The position numbers and the translations under genes were made by a program. Of a stretch of DNA of 59,548 nt, positions 50,819 through 59,548 are shown one piece after another. The notes below the pieces were generated by a model. It made no database searches. It had not been told where the DNA came from and saw nothing but the letters and a program-made list of their open reading frames with translations. The first letter of the stretch is position 1, and each line of letters begins with the position of its first letter. The stretch is taken from assembly GCA_903951425.1 (NCBI GenBank), contig CAJBBX010000082.1, forward strand, positions 1 to 59,548. The letters are read 5' to 3'. This DNA is from an uncultured Chthonomonas sp. GTDB taxonomy: Bacteria > Armatimonadota > Chthonomonadetes > Chthonomonadales > CAJBBX01.

Positions 50819-52792
50819 TCACCAGATGTAAAATGTGTAGGTCTTCACGCCCAGGATGCCCCGCAGGAAGCTCCACATGCCCCCCACGGCGAACTCTCCC
50901 AGCACAAGCCCCACGAAGAAGGGGATCGCTGCGCGGTACCCGGCCAGCCCCCGCCACCGAAGCAGCAGCGACTTGACGGCCCAGCTGATCATGATGGGCA
51001 TCCAGATATAGTCCAGGCCGAACGACATGCCCAGCGCGTAGCCCGCCGGATGGAAGGGGAAACCGTGGAACGCCACGCTCATGCGGCCCAGCGCGACGGC
51101 GAAGAGCGCACCGATCGCCATGGCGAAGACCGAGACCTGGTTGGGCAACACGGGCGTCGTGATCCACTGCTGCAGCCGCCCGTAGGCGTCGCCGGCGAAG
51201 GCAGAGCCCGGCGCGGCGGGGTGGACCGCCGTGGCGTAGACGCGCCCATAGGAGAGGTGCAGCATGGCCCAGAACGCCGAGATGACACCCACCACGCCGG
51301 CGATAGCCAGGGCGATGAACATAGCCCGCGTGCGCAAGCCGCTCTGTGCCCCGGCCTTCAGGCACTCGACCTGCTGGGGCATCAGCAGGCCGCGATGCAT
51401 CCGGTTCTGGAAATAGAGTAGCGAGAAGACTGCCAGCCCCTTCGGACCGATGGCCGTGGTGCCCAGCGCCGCCACCAGCATTCCGCTGGCGCCCACCCAG
51501 CCGATCTCGTGCGCCGGCGGGCCTGCCTCGGCGCGCACGCGAGCGGCAGCAGTGCAGAAGGCAAGGTAGAGCAGCACATAGGTCACCGAAAGCGCCGGCG
51601 AGAGCCCTGCCTGCATCAGGAAGATCGCCATGCCCGCCATGCAGCCCAGCAGGGCGAAGAACGCAAAGGAGTAGGAGACACCGCCGTCGCCCTTGCCGCG
51701 GAAGCTGACGGCCTCCTTCAACACGCCGGCCACGTAGCCCCTCCCGAACCAGAGCGAGGTGATCGCCAGCGCGATCCAGCCGCCGAAGGACTGCTCCCGG
51801 AGGTAGGGGTACCAGGGGTCCGGGTCCATGACGCCGATGGAAGCGCAGTAGATCTGCTGAGCCTTGCGGGCGAAGTAGAAGAACCAGCACGAAAAGGCCA
51901 GACTGGTGGGCATGAAGAAGCTGAGGCCAATTGCGAAGGGATAGAACGACATGGGCGTCCAGCCGACCGCGTTCCACGGCGGGTAGGGCGCCAGCATGGG
52001 GCTAAGATCCTGAACCTTCACGTTGATGGAGGGTAGAGACGGGAAGAACTGCTGCAGACCGTTCAGCAGGTCGATGCCTGCCGATAGCGCGAACCCGCCC
52101 CACATCAGCTTGCTGCGGAAGATCGGATTGGAGCCACCGCCCTCGGTGATCATCAGCGGGATCTGCACCACCGGGTAGGTGAGCCGCTCGTTATCGGTCC
52201 ACTGCCTGCGCAACAGCAACCCGATGAGCAGCGTGGCGCCCAGCGTGGAGAGCAGGAAGATGCTCCAGTAGCCCATGGGAGCCAGCCAGGGCTGGATATG
52301 GTCCCACTGGTAGAGGCTGGAGTAGCCCTGCTCGTAGGCCTTGATGTTGTCGTTCAGTTCCGTCATTGTAAGCCACGACGGCAGGAGCGGGGCGATCTGG
52401 CTGCTCCAGTTGTTGCCCGCATTGGCGAAGTAGGCCACATGCGGGATCGAGGGCACCACCATCTGCAGCGAGTCGTGGCCCGCGAGGCTGCTGCCGGTGG
52501 CTACCATAGCGTAGACCACCAGCATCTCCTGGCGGCGCAGGGCGAAGCGGGGTAGCCAGTGGCGCAGGGCAGCGTTAATGGCCAGCAACGCCATCAGCGA
52601 GAAGATGACGTTGTAAAAGAGCGACATGCACGTGGGGAAGCCGGAGTAGTCCAGCGCCTCAGCCCGCGCGATCCAGAGGCTGTTGGGCGGGATGAGCAGG
52701 GCGCCGAGCAGCAAGGTCCAGGGCCGGTACCGCTCCGAAGCGGAGGGCGTCCCCCTCGCCTCGGAGCGTCCGGCCTCGGGAGCGGCGCTCAT
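50819..52792 (-). CDS. Polytopic membrane protein, DUF6785/DUF6784-like, OPT-transporter-like
   Basis: 657 residues with about fourteen hydrophobic helices. The layout, with 'LLIPPNSLWIARAEALDY' before the first helices, 'GHDSLQMVVPSIPHVAYF', 'RRQWTDNERLTYPVVQIPL', and a second half with 'YFQNRMHRGLLMPQQVECLK' and 'RLQQWITTPVLPNQ', fits the DUF6785/DUF6784 proteins found in Planctomycetes, Armatimonadota and related phyla. These look like distant members of the oligopeptide-transporter fold. No transport data exist in the sequence itself. Between a tricorn-like peptidase (29 bases) and a metzincin (4 bases), uptake of peptides or glycopeptides is a reasonable guess. Confidence 0.72.
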   Translation of the reverse strand: MSAAPEAGRSEARGTPSASERYRPWTLLLGALLIPPNSLWIARAEALDYSGFPTCMSLFYNVIFSLMALLAINAALRHWLPRFALRRQEMLVVYAMVATGSSLAGHDSLQMVVPSIPHVAYFANAGNNWSSQIAPLLPSWLTMTELNDNIKAYEQGYSSLYQWDHIQPWLAPMGYWSIFLLSTLGATLLIGLLLRRQWTDNERLTYPVVQIPLMITEGGGSNPIFRSKLMWGGFALSAGIDLLNGLQQFFPSLPSINVKVQDLSPMLAPYPPWNAVGWTPMSFYPFAIGLSFFMPTSLAFSCWFFYFARKAQQIYCASIGVMDPDPWYPYLREQSFGGWIALAITSLWFGRGYVAGVLKEAVSFRGKGDGGVSYSFAFFALLGCMAGMAIFLMQAGLSPALSVTYVLLYLAFCTAAARVRAEAGPPAHEIGWVGASGMLVAALGTTAIGPKGLAVFSLLYFQNRMHRGLLMPQQVECLKAGAQSGLRTRAMFIALAIAGVVGVISAFWAMLHLSYGRVYATAVHPAAPGSAFAGDAYGRLQQWITTPVLPNQVSVFAMAIGALFAVALGRMSVAFHGFPFHPAGYALGMSFGLDYIWMPIMISWAVKSLLLRWRGLAGYRAAIPFFVGLVLGEFAVGGMWSFLRGILGVKTYTFYIW

Positions 52793-52821
52793 ACGGCCCT
52801 GCCTGTTCCCGTGTCGGTCAC

Positions 52822-55800
52822 CTACTTCTTCAGGAGCTCGATGGCCTTGTCGAGTTGCGGATCGCGCTCAGCGAGCCAGTCCTCGGCGGTCATCTCAACC
52901 TGATAGTCGGGCTTCTCGCCCATGTTCTCGAGCGGCGTGCCGTCGAGGCGGTAGACACCGGAACCCGGCATACGGGCGCGGCTGCCGTCCACCAGGCCCA
53001 GTTCCCAGGTCCAGATCACATACCCCGGCGTGGGCATGCCGACCAGCTTCGCCAGGCCGGCGGTGCGCATGGCACAGGGGAACATCTCAGCATTGGAGAA
53101 GCTGTGCTCGTTCATCATGACGATGACGGGCTTGGTCCAACCGCGGCCAGGCGCCGGCTCGGACAGCCCGTCGCGGGGCTTGTACCAAGCGTGCGGCTTC
53201 TGCGTGAGCCAACTCAGCAGCGTATCGGAGATGTTGCCGCCGCCATTGAACCGGACGTCAATGACCATCGCCTCTTTGCCGATGCTGAACTCGTAGAACT
53301 CGCGCTCGAAGGTGACCTGGTTCCCGCCGCCCATGCCTGCGATATGGACGTAGCCCACCTTGCCGCCGGTCTGCTTCTCGGTGTACTCGCGCAGGCGCTC
53401 GATGCGATTGCGGTAGTGGATGTCGCCCCACTCACCGCCGCCCAGCGCCACGTACTTCACCGTGCGTGAGCCCTCCCGGCCGGGCTTGGTGTTCACGGTG
53501 AACTCAAGCTCCCGGCCCACCTTGTCGTTAATGACTTTGTAGAGGTTCTCATCGCAAGTGACGTCCTGGCCGTTGATAGCCACAATGAACTCGCCGGGCT
53601 TGATCTGCGTGCGGGCGAAGGAGCCCGGGGCGCCGACAGGCACCTTGTCTACCCGGATGCCAGGCCCGTCATAGGTGTAGTCGAAGGTGAAGCCCAGCGA
53701 CGGTGTGGCGGCGCTCGGGTTGCCACCCGGAGCCGGCCCCACCTCCGAATGCGACGCCTCAAGCTCGCCCACCATCATCTGGAGCAGGTTGGAGAACTCG
53801 TTGCGGGTCTCCACGCCGTCCAGCATGGGCTCGTATCGCTTCCGCACGGTCTCCCAGTCGCGGCCGTGGAAGTTGCCGTCGTAGAAGCGCTGGTTATAGG
53901 TAGACCAGAACTGCGTGAACGCTGCCTGCCGCTCGGATCGGACATCGCGATCGAAGTCCACCGAGAAGCCGATCCTCTCCTGCGGGTTCGGCCCCTCCAG
54001 CTTGATCGACCAGAGCTCGCCGTTCTTGATGAAGAAGCCCCTCTTCCCGTCTTTCAGCAACCGGAAGGCGCTGATCCCGCCGCCTGCGGTGATCTTCTTG
54101 GCATCCTTGCCATCGTAGGGGCACTGGCAGATATCGCCCTCGGCCACGTAGATGATCAAGCCTTCAGGCGTCACGGTCAGGTCGCCGGAGGGGGTCAGGC
54201 TCGTGAGCTTGCGGATGCGACGCGTGATGCCGTCGAAGTCAATCTCGACCTTGACCGGGTCCTTGGGCTTCTCGAACTTGAAGTCGATCTCACCCGGCTT
54301 GAAGTCCTCCTTGGTCAGCGGCAGCATGTAAAGCGCGGCGCCGTCCCGGTTGCTGGTGAAGAGGAGGTACTTGCCGTCCGGCGTCCAGGCCACGTTACCG
54401 TGGCCCGCGTTCAGGCGGGTGACGTTGATCGGCTCGCCGCCGGCGCTGGGCACGACCCAGACGTTGGTGCCACCCTGCAGCTCGGAGACGGTAAAGGCGT
54501 ACCACTTGCCGTCGGGCGACCAGGTGAAGTCGCCGCCCTCCTGCCATGCCCGCTTGGCATCAGGCACGGCCAGCGCGCGCCGGGCCACACCTGTGGCGAT
54601 GTCGTGGATGTAGAGCCCGCCCTGGGCTCCGCGAATCCAGAAGGCGATCTCCTTGCCGTCGGGCGAGAGCCGGAGCTGGCCCACGTCCTCGGAGCGCGTC
54701 CAGAGCGACTTGGCGGTCTGCGTGGCCAGGTCGACCTCGTAGAGTCGGGTGACGTAGTCGCGGTCGGAGCGGTAGAGGAGCTTCTTTGAGTCGGGGCTGA
54801 AGATGAAGTCGAAGTCGGAGCCGACCCAGTTGGTGATGCGCTTGGCCTGGTCCTGCGAACGCCCTGCCACGCCCTTGGCGCGCTCAACGGGCACGGTCCA
54901 GATTTCGCCGCGCAAGCCGAAGGCGAACGTCTTGCCGTCCGGCGAGGGCTCGGCCTCGGTGGCGCCGCCGGTGAGGACCTCGTGGCGGAAGGTGCTCTGG
55001 GCCTCGTCCTCCGCGGCGATGAGGGCCAGCTTTGCGGGCTCCTTCTGGCCGGCCTTGAGGAGGTAAAGGTCAGAGCCATACTCGAACGCGACATCGCCGG
55101 ATTTGGCCGCCACAGCGGGCCAGCGCACGGCCCCGCCGGTGAAGCGGGTGACCTGGCGGCCCTTGCCCGAGGTGTCGAAGAACCAGATGTTCGGTGTGCG
55201 CTCGGGCGAATCGATGTACTTCTCGGGCTTCTGGTCCAGCTTCCAGGCATTGGGCGTAACGTCGCCGTAGGTTACGGTGGCGATGGTCTTGCCGTCCGGA
55301 AGGAACTTGGGCCAGAGGTGCTGCTTACCGTCGTTGGTTAGTTCGGTCCGCTTGCCCGTGGCCGGGTCCAGCAGGGCAAGCTGATGTGCACCGGAGCCGT
55401 TGTAGCGCGGGCGCGACCAGTGGAAGAGACCCCGGTAGCCCATGACCACGGTCTTACCATCGGGCGAGTAGCTGGGGTAGGCCATGGCTCGGTAGTCCTG
55501 GGCCAGCTTGCGAAGGCGCAGCGTGTTGACGTCCAGCGTGAACACCATGCCGTCATTGGTGTCGCGGCGGCCGGAAAAGATCAGGTTCTTGCCGTCGGGG
55601 CTCCATCCGTAGGCGATGTCGTCGCCGGAGTTCCATGTCAGGCGCTTGACCTCGCCGCCGGCAGCGGGCACCGCGTACATATCCCAGTTGCCGCCGCGAA
55701 GGCTGGCGAAGGCCACCCAGCTCCCGTCCGGCGAGAACATGGGGTAGCCCTCCATCTCCACGTTGCGCGTCAGGGGCGCGGCGCGGCCGCCGGAGGACTC

Positions 55801-55986
55801 GGCGATCCAGATGTCGCCGCGATAGACGAAGGCCAGCCGCTTACCGTCGGGGCTCAGGGCGGGCATACGCGCGCCCACGGCCGCCTTGGAGGTCGGCGCC
55901 GACAACTGGGCGACGACCGTCGATGGCCCGGCGAGAGCCAGGGCCGCCGCAGCGGCGAGGACGATGGGACGAAGGGGCAGTGACAA
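52822..55986 (-). CDS. Tricorn-like S41 protease with WD40-like propellers and PDZ domain
   Basis: 1054 residues. TTG 55986 is chosen because GGAGGT lies six bases upstream and a signal peptide (about 1-27) follows. Residues about 35-330 and 335-660 are two PD40-type beta-propellers with many 'SPDGK' turns ('ALSPDGKRLAFVYRGDIWI', 'MFSPDGSWVAFASLRGG'). A helical C1 region (about 680-760), a PDZ domain (about 765-850, 'GVRVDKVP'-like) and the S41 catalytic domain (about 860-1054) follow. Ser964 in 'NEHSFSNAEM' is the candidate nucleophile, at nearly the same number as in archaeal tricorn. The signal peptide makes it periplasmic or secreted, unlike cytosolic tricorn. It heads the operon with the OPT-like transporter, metzincin and radical SAM genes. 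Confidence 0.92.
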   Translation of the reverse strand: MSLPLRPIVLAAAAALALAGPSTVVAQLSAPTSKAAVGARMPALSPDGKRLAFVYRGDIWIAESSGGRAAPLTRNVEMEGYPMFSPDGSWVAFASLRGGNWDMYAVPAAGGEVKRLTWNSGDDIAYGWSPDGKNLIFSGRRDTNDGMVFTLDVNTLRLRKLAQDYRAMAYPSYSPDGKTVVMGYRGLFHWSRPRYNGSGAHQLALLDPATGKRTELTNDGKQHLWPKFLPDGKTIATVTYGDVTPNAWKLDQKPEKYIDSPERTPNIWFFDTSGKGRQVTRFTGGAVRWPAVAAKSGDVAFEYGSDLYLLKAGQKEPAKLALIAAEDEAQSTFRHEVLTGGATEAEPSPDGKTFAFGLRGEIWTVPVERAKGVAGRSQDQAKRITNWVGSDFDFIFSPDSKKLLYRSDRDYVTRLYEVDLATQTAKSLWTRSEDVGQLRLSPDGKEIAFWIRGAQGGLYIHDIATGVARRALAVPDAKRAWQEGGDFTWSPDGKWYAFTVSELQGGTNVWVVPSAGGEPINVTRLNAGHGNVAWTPDGKYLLFTSNRDGAALYMLPLTKEDFKPGEIDFKFEKPKDPVKVEIDFDGITRRIRKLTSLTPSGDLTVTPEGLIIYVAEGDICQCPYDGKDAKKITAGGGISAFRLLKDGKRGFFIKNGELWSIKLEGPNPQERIGFSVDFDRDVRSERQAAFTQFWSTYNQRFYDGNFHGRDWETVRKRYEPMLDGVETRNEFSNLLQMMVGELEASHSEVGPAPGGNPSAATPSLGFTFDYTYDGPGIRVDKVPVGAPGSFARTQIKPGEFIVAINGQDVTCDENLYKVINDKVGRELEFTVNTKPGREGSRTVKYVALGGGEWGDIHYRNRIERLREYTEKQTGGKVGYVHIAGMGGGNQVTFEREFYEFSIGKEAMVIDVRFNGGGNISDTLLSWLTQKPHAWYKPRDGLSEPAPGRGWTKPVIVMMNEHSFSNAEMFPCAMRTAGLAKLVGMPTPGYVIWTWELGLVDGSRARMPGSGVYRLDGTPLENMGEKPDYQVEMTAEDWLAERDPQLDKAIELLKK

Positions 55987-56118
55987 GATCGGACCTCCAG
56001 GGGGCTCGTGCGCCCGCAAGCAGTCAGACGGCGCGAGGCAGTAGCCGGTAGCGCGCCGCCACGGCGCCTAGGTTCGCCACGCGGGACCCACTTCCCTGTA
56101 CGGCCTTCCCGGTATTGC

Positions 56119-57957
56119 TTACTTCACCTCAATGGTGACCACGCTTCGGCCGGGCAGGGGCACCGTGAGCGCGCCATGCGGGCTCGTGCGCCGCACTCCG
56201 GGTTGCGGACGGCGCTGGGAGCGGCTGTCGCTGACCGTCACGCGCACCGCCGCGCCGGCGGGCAGGCCGGTGAGCAGGCCGCGCCCAGGTCCGATGGGGT
56301 TCACTACGAGCAGCGCCACGTCACCGCCCTTGCCCACCGAGGCGGTGACGCGCAGGTCGTCGGCCTCTGCCTCGGCGCCGACGATGGTGCGGCCCGCGCC
56401 CAGCACTTCCTCCATCTGGCGGATCACATGGAAGACCGGGTAGGCCTGCTTGCCGTCGCTCGACGCCAGCGGGTAGTTGTCCTGATAGGTCCAGTAGTCC
56501 ATCACCGAAGCGCGGGTCAGGGCCACGGTCTTGGCGTATGCCAGGGCGGTGAGGAGGCCATTGTCCCAGGAGACCCAGGGGCTCGGCTTCTCCCAGAGGG
56601 CCGCGTCGTGGCCGGCCTCCAGGCACCAGACCGGCTTGCCCGATCGTCGGCCCACTTCGCCGATGGCAGCGTATGTCTCATCTGGCGCGCTCAGGACATC
56701 CCAGCAGTGGAACGCCAGCGGCCCGAGGTAGGGCGCAATGCCCTTGTCGGCCAGGAGCGCTCCCGCGTAGGCGGGGAAGGCCGTGCCATTGGCGGTGTCG
56801 GCCACCACAAAGCGCGTCTTCAGCTCCAACAGCGAGAAGAGCTTGCCCGCCAAGCGGATGAACTCAGCCATCTCGGCGGGCTTGAACTTGAAGTTCACGC
56901 CGTAGTCCGGCTCGTTGAAGGATAGGTAGTCCACCGTGACGCCGTATTGGTCCCGCGCCGCGACGAGGAACGAGGCGATGGCCTCGATGCAATCGGTGTA
57001 CTTATCGCGCGGCAGGACACGGCCGCTCTGCTCCCGCGAGCCGCCAAGCAACCATTGCGGGCCCTCCCAGACCGAGGCGACGATGGGAACCTTGAGTTTG
57101 CTCAGCCGCTGCAGCTGCTCCAGCGCGGCCAGCGCCGGGCCACCGTGCAGTTCGCGGCCCCGCTCGGGCATCCAGTGGTTCAGCGGAAGGCCCACCCGCG
57201 CGTGCGCCACCTGTAGGCCCCGCAGGTTGTGCTCGCCCACGGCGTCCATGGGCTCCACTCGACCATAGCGCGGCTGGCAGAAGTTGCCGCCCAGGCCCAC
57301 CATCACCTGCCGCCGATCAGAGCGCCGGACTCGGATGGGCGCATCACCCAGCGGGTTCGCCGCCATGGCCAGCGCGGTGACCTCCTCCAGCGTGCGCGTC
57401 TTGCCGTAGTTCGTCACCTGGAGGTCGGCCAACTCCACAGTCTGTGCGCCGAGCGCCAAACGGATGGAGACCATGGCGTCCCCGGCGTCGGTGTCCTCGG
57501 CGACCTGGAACGGCGCCGCGATACGCCGCCAGCTACCTGCCTGCCGCGCCGCAGATGCCCCCCGCGTGAGGCTCTTGGTCCAGGGCGACCGGCTCCGCTC
57601 GAACAGCGCCTCCACCTTAGCTGGCTTGCCCGCCGCCGTGCGGCCTCGCAGATAGAGCGATAGGATCGCCACGTCGCCCCGCCTGACGGGCGCCGCGACA
57701 GGTACGCAGAGCTGGGTGGCGTTGCTCTCGGCCGCGCTGCGAGCCAGCGTGACCCGGAGCGCCTTGCGGAAGGGCATGCCCGCCACATCGGCGGTTGACG
57801 CCGTGGAACCGGTTTGACCCAGGCCGCCCACAGGCTGGCCGAAGAGGGCGTCAGGCGCTAGCAGGCGCCATCCCCCGGAGGGCAGGGCCGACTGGCCGGC
57901 GGCCGCGGCTATGGGCAGCAACACCGCCAGAAGCGGCAGACAATGGCGCACAGGCAT
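56119..57957 (-). CDS. Secreted GH30-like glycoside hydrolase
   Basis: 612 residues from ATG 57957 (AAGGGGGT upstream), with a signal peptide (about 1-21). An N-terminal carbohydrate-binding-like beta-sandwich (about 25-185) precedes a (beta/alpha)8 catalytic domain (about 205-530) and a short C-terminal beta domain. Glu349 in 'VDYLSFNEPDYG' is the acid/base at the end of strand 4, and Glu447 in 'PVWCLEAGHD' is the nucleophile at strand 7, the clan GH-A arrangement. 'RRQVMVGLGGNFCQPRYG' and 'ARVGLPLNHW' fit GH30-type openings. GH39 or GH5 relatives cannot be ruled out. It is 132 bases ahead of the tricorn-like gene and may be transcribed with it. Confidence 0.8.
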   Translation of the reverse strand: MPVRHCLPLLAVLLPIAAAAGQSALPSGGWRLLAPDALFGQPVGGLGQTGSTASTADVAGMPFRKALRVTLARSAAESNATQLCVPVAAPVRRGDVAILSLYLRGRTAAGKPAKVEALFERSRSPWTKSLTRGASAARQAGSWRRIAAPFQVAEDTDAGDAMVSIRLALGAQTVELADLQVTNYGKTRTLEEVTALAMAANPLGDAPIRVRRSDRRQVMVGLGGNFCQPRYGRVEPMDAVGEHNLRGLQVAHARVGLPLNHWMPERGRELHGGPALAALEQLQRLSKLKVPIVASVWEGPQWLLGGSREQSGRVLPRDKYTDCIEAIASFLVAARDQYGVTVDYLSFNEPDYGVNFKFKPAEMAEFIRLAGKLFSLLELKTRFVVADTANGTAFPAYAGALLADKGIAPYLGPLAFHCWDVLSAPDETYAAIGEVGRRSGKPVWCLEAGHDAALWEKPSPWVSWDNGLLTALAYAKTVALTRASVMDYWTYQDNYPLASSDGKQAYPVFHVIRQMEEVLGAGRTIVGAEAEADDLRVTASVGKGGDVALLVVNPIGPGRGLLTGLPAGAAVRVTVSDSRSQRRPQPGVRRTSPHGALTVPLPGRSVVTIEVK

Positions 57958-58145
57958 GGGACACCCCCTTGGGCTGATCATTGCCCATGAGTGTACAACG
58001 CAGGCCGGCCACAGAATCGCCAATTCAGCAAGCGTCACGGCAGGCCATCGGGCCCGCCGTGCGGAATACTATGTGTCAGCAACCAACGCGCCCGGCGCTT
58101 GGCCGTCTGGCCTGGGCCGTGCGGCGCGCACAAAGGAGCCATACC

Positions 58146-59498
58146 GTGGCTGACAGCCTATCACGTCGCGAGTTCGTGCAGTCTTCGGCCCTGGTCGCGG
58201 GAGCCACCCTGGCCGCGCCGGCCGTCCTGGCATCGCCGGATCCCAATGCCAAGCTGGGTGTCGCCGTCATCGGTGTGGGCGGCATGGGCGGCTACAGCGT
58301 CGACGCCGCGTGCGGCGAGCGCGTGGTGGCCCTCTGCGACATCGACGAGGGGACCCTGGCCGGCGCCCTGAAGAAGGTCACCGAGCGCAATCCCAATGAC
58401 CCGGCGCCCAAGACCTTCTACGACTTCCGAAAGATGCTGGACCAGTGCAAGAAGGACATCGACGTCGTCCTGGTCGCCACGCCGGACCATATCCACGGGC
58501 CCGCGTCGATCCGCGCCATCAAGATGGGCAAGCATGTCTTCTGCCAGAAGCCGCTGGCCCACAACATCTACGAGGTTCGCGCCCTGGCCAAGGCCGCCGC
58601 GGCGAAGAAGGTGATGACCCAGATGGGCAACCAGGGTCACTGCGGCGAAGGCCTGCGCCGCGCCTGCGAGTATGTCTGGGACGGCGCAGTGGGCGGCGTC
58701 ACCGAGACACACACCATCCTGGGCCGCAACTTCGGCGGCACCGGCGTGCGCCCTGCCAGCAAGCCCGTACCCGCCGGCGTCCACTGGGATGAGTGGATCG
58801 GCCCGGCCCCCATGCGCGAGTACCACGACGGCCTCCATCCGTTTAGCTGGCGGTCATGGCGCGACTTTGGGACCGGCACCATCGGCGACATGGCGTGCCA
58901 TAACCTCGACTGCCTCTTCTTCGCCCTGAAGATCGCCGAAGCCAAGCAGTTCACCGTGACCTGCCTTGGCACCAACGGCGGCAGCGAGGAGATGTTCCCG
59001 CAGGACAACATCGTCGTCTACGAAGTTCCCGCCCGAGCCGGTATGCCGGCCGTGAAGATTCACGTCTACGACCACTCCGGCCTGAAGCCAGATATCATGA
59101 AGCAGACCGAGAAGGAGTGCGAGGTCAACTTCGGCGAGTGCACCCTGTTCAAGGGTGACAAGGGCCTGCTCTGGACCACCGGCACCGCCGGCCAGGCTCG
59201 CCTGCTCCCGCTGGAGCGCCACGCCGACTACCCGGCTCCCGCGAAGACGCTCCCCCGAGCCCACGGCAGCGGCCCCATCGACGACCTCTTCTACTGCATC
59301 AAGAACGGCGGGACCCCGGCCTCCAACTTCCCCGGCGCCTCGGGTCCGCTCACCGAGTTCGCCCTGCTGGGCTACCTGGCCCAGTGCGCGGGCGTCGGCA
59401 AGACCCTGACCTGGGACGTGGCCAAGATGAAGTGCACCAACGAGCCCTCGGTCAACAAGTACATCCGCCGCACGTATCGCCCGGGCTGGCAGGTCTAG
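58146..59498 (+). CDS. Tat-exported Gfo/Idh/MocA family oxidoreductase
   Basis: 450 residues from GTG 58146, with AAGGAG seven bases upstream. A twin-arginine signal ('SRREFVQSSALVAGATLAA') leads to the NAD(P)-binding fold 'LGVAVIGVGGMGGYSVDAA'. 'VLVATPDHIHGPASIRAI' and 'KHVFCQKPLAHNIYE' are the conserved nucleotide-binding and catalytic-lysine segments, the Lys being in 'QKPL' where most members have 'EKPL'. The C-terminal substrate domain has 'HWDEWIGPAPMREYHDGLHP' and 'GTIGDMACHNLDCLFFAL', typical of the Planctomycetes/Armatimonadota branch. It is probably a periplasmic glycosidase-like or sugar-oxidising enzyme carrying its own cofactor. It lies divergent from the GH30-like gene with 188 bases between. 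Confidence 0.92.
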   Translation: MADSLSRREFVQSSALVAGATLAAPAVLASPDPNAKLGVAVIGVGGMGGYSVDAACGERVVALCDIDEGTLAGALKKVTERNPNDPAPKTFYDFRKMLDQCKKDIDVVLVATPDHIHGPASIRAIKMGKHVFCQKPLAHNIYEVRALAKAAAAKKVMTQMGNQGHCGEGLRRACEYVWDGAVGGVTETHTILGRNFGGTGVRPASKPVPAGVHWDEWIGPAPMREYHDGLHPFSWRSWRDFGTGTIGDMACHNLDCLFFALKIAEAKQFTVTCLGTNGGSEEMFPQDNIVVYEVPARAGMPAVKIHVYDHSGLKPDIMKQTEKECEVNFGECTLFKGDKGLLWTTGTAGQARLLPLERHADYPAPAKTLPRAHGSGPIDDLFYCIKNGGTPASNFPGASGPLTEFALLGYLAQCAGVGKTLTWDVAKMKCTNEPSVNKYIRRTYRPGWQV

Positions 59499-59548
59499 CC
59501 GCCGGCCCTTCGCAGCGTTTCCGCCCGGCCTTCGGTCCCGCATGGGAC

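Noticed and set aside
49279-50976. Plus-strand open frame of 565 codons opposite the metzincin gene
   Set aside because: Composition typical of a shadow frame. The minus strand has the zinc motif, FG-GAP loops and signal peptide.

Overview
The window is GC-rich, densely packed bacterial chromosome. It most likely comes from an Armatimonadota (Armatimonadetes) bacterium. Two things point there: a DUF1559-type prepilin-like protein with the '[16 protein letters not shown]' N-terminus and a C-terminal H-X9-DG motif, and a large set of secreted proteases and glycosidases alongside UroD-like, Gfo/Idh/MocA and DUF6785-like proteins, as is usual in Armatimonadota and neighbouring Planctomycetes-like lineages. 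This assignment is inference from family content. No rRNA gene or other phylogenetic marker beyond one initiator tRNA is present.

Layout. 1-5.4 kb: tail of a glycosidase-like gene, a gingipain-like (C25) secreted peptidase gene broken by one in-frame TAG, and a secreted M60 (enhancin-like) metallopeptidase. 5.6-11.1 kb: an IS3 OrfA relic, L-serine dehydratase, a VOC/PhnB-like protein and a large secreted protein of unknown function. 11.5-14.7 kb: initiator tRNA with promoter and terminator, the prepilin-like protein, and a translationally coupled FMN-binding protein plus radical-SAM (SPL-like) pair. 14.7-17.7 kb: a decayed DUF1778-GNAT toxin-antitoxin locus whose antitoxin is intact, a membrane-anchored class III nucleotidyl cyclase, and leuB. 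17.9-22.8 kb: a signalling island with a PAS-GAF-GAF-kinase-receiver hybrid converging on a two-gene unit of a CarH-like B12-binding protein (with the W-x9-EH cap motif) and a histidine kinase.

23-29.8 kb: an aldo/keto reductase and a TIM-barrel-like protein converging on a four-gene unit (amidohydrolase, NagB-like, UroD-like, cysteine-desulfurase-like) that looks like an uncharacterised catabolic cassette. 29.9-37.2 kb: a HEAT-repeat protein, then an Rrf2 regulator overlapping a complete cydABDC cytochrome bd operon. 37.2-41.6 kb: a GH106-like secreted glycosidase bracketed by heptad repeats, then a WbpD/WbpE-like nucleotide-sugar pair whose aminotransferase carries a one-base frameshift. 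41.8-47.1 kb: a BtrH/C39-like protein, a flavin reductase, and a heterodimeric ABC exporter with one degenerate ATP site.

47.1-59.5 kb: a leftward unit of tricorn-like peptidase, DUF6785/OPT-like membrane protein, metzincin with FG-GAP repeats, and radical SAM protein, preceded by a GH30-like glycosidase. The window ends with a divergent Tat-exported Gfo/Idh/MocA oxidoreductase.

Together the genes suggest an aerobic or microaerobic heterotroph that breaks down glycoproteins and polysaccharides outside the cell. It appears to sense light or B12 and oxygen- or NO-type signals. The most notable items are the B12-photoreceptor-like/kinase pair, the four-gene cassette at 25.1-29.8 kb, the tricorn/transporter/metzincin/radical-SAM operon, the interrupted C25-like gene, and the decayed toxin with a surviving antitoxin.
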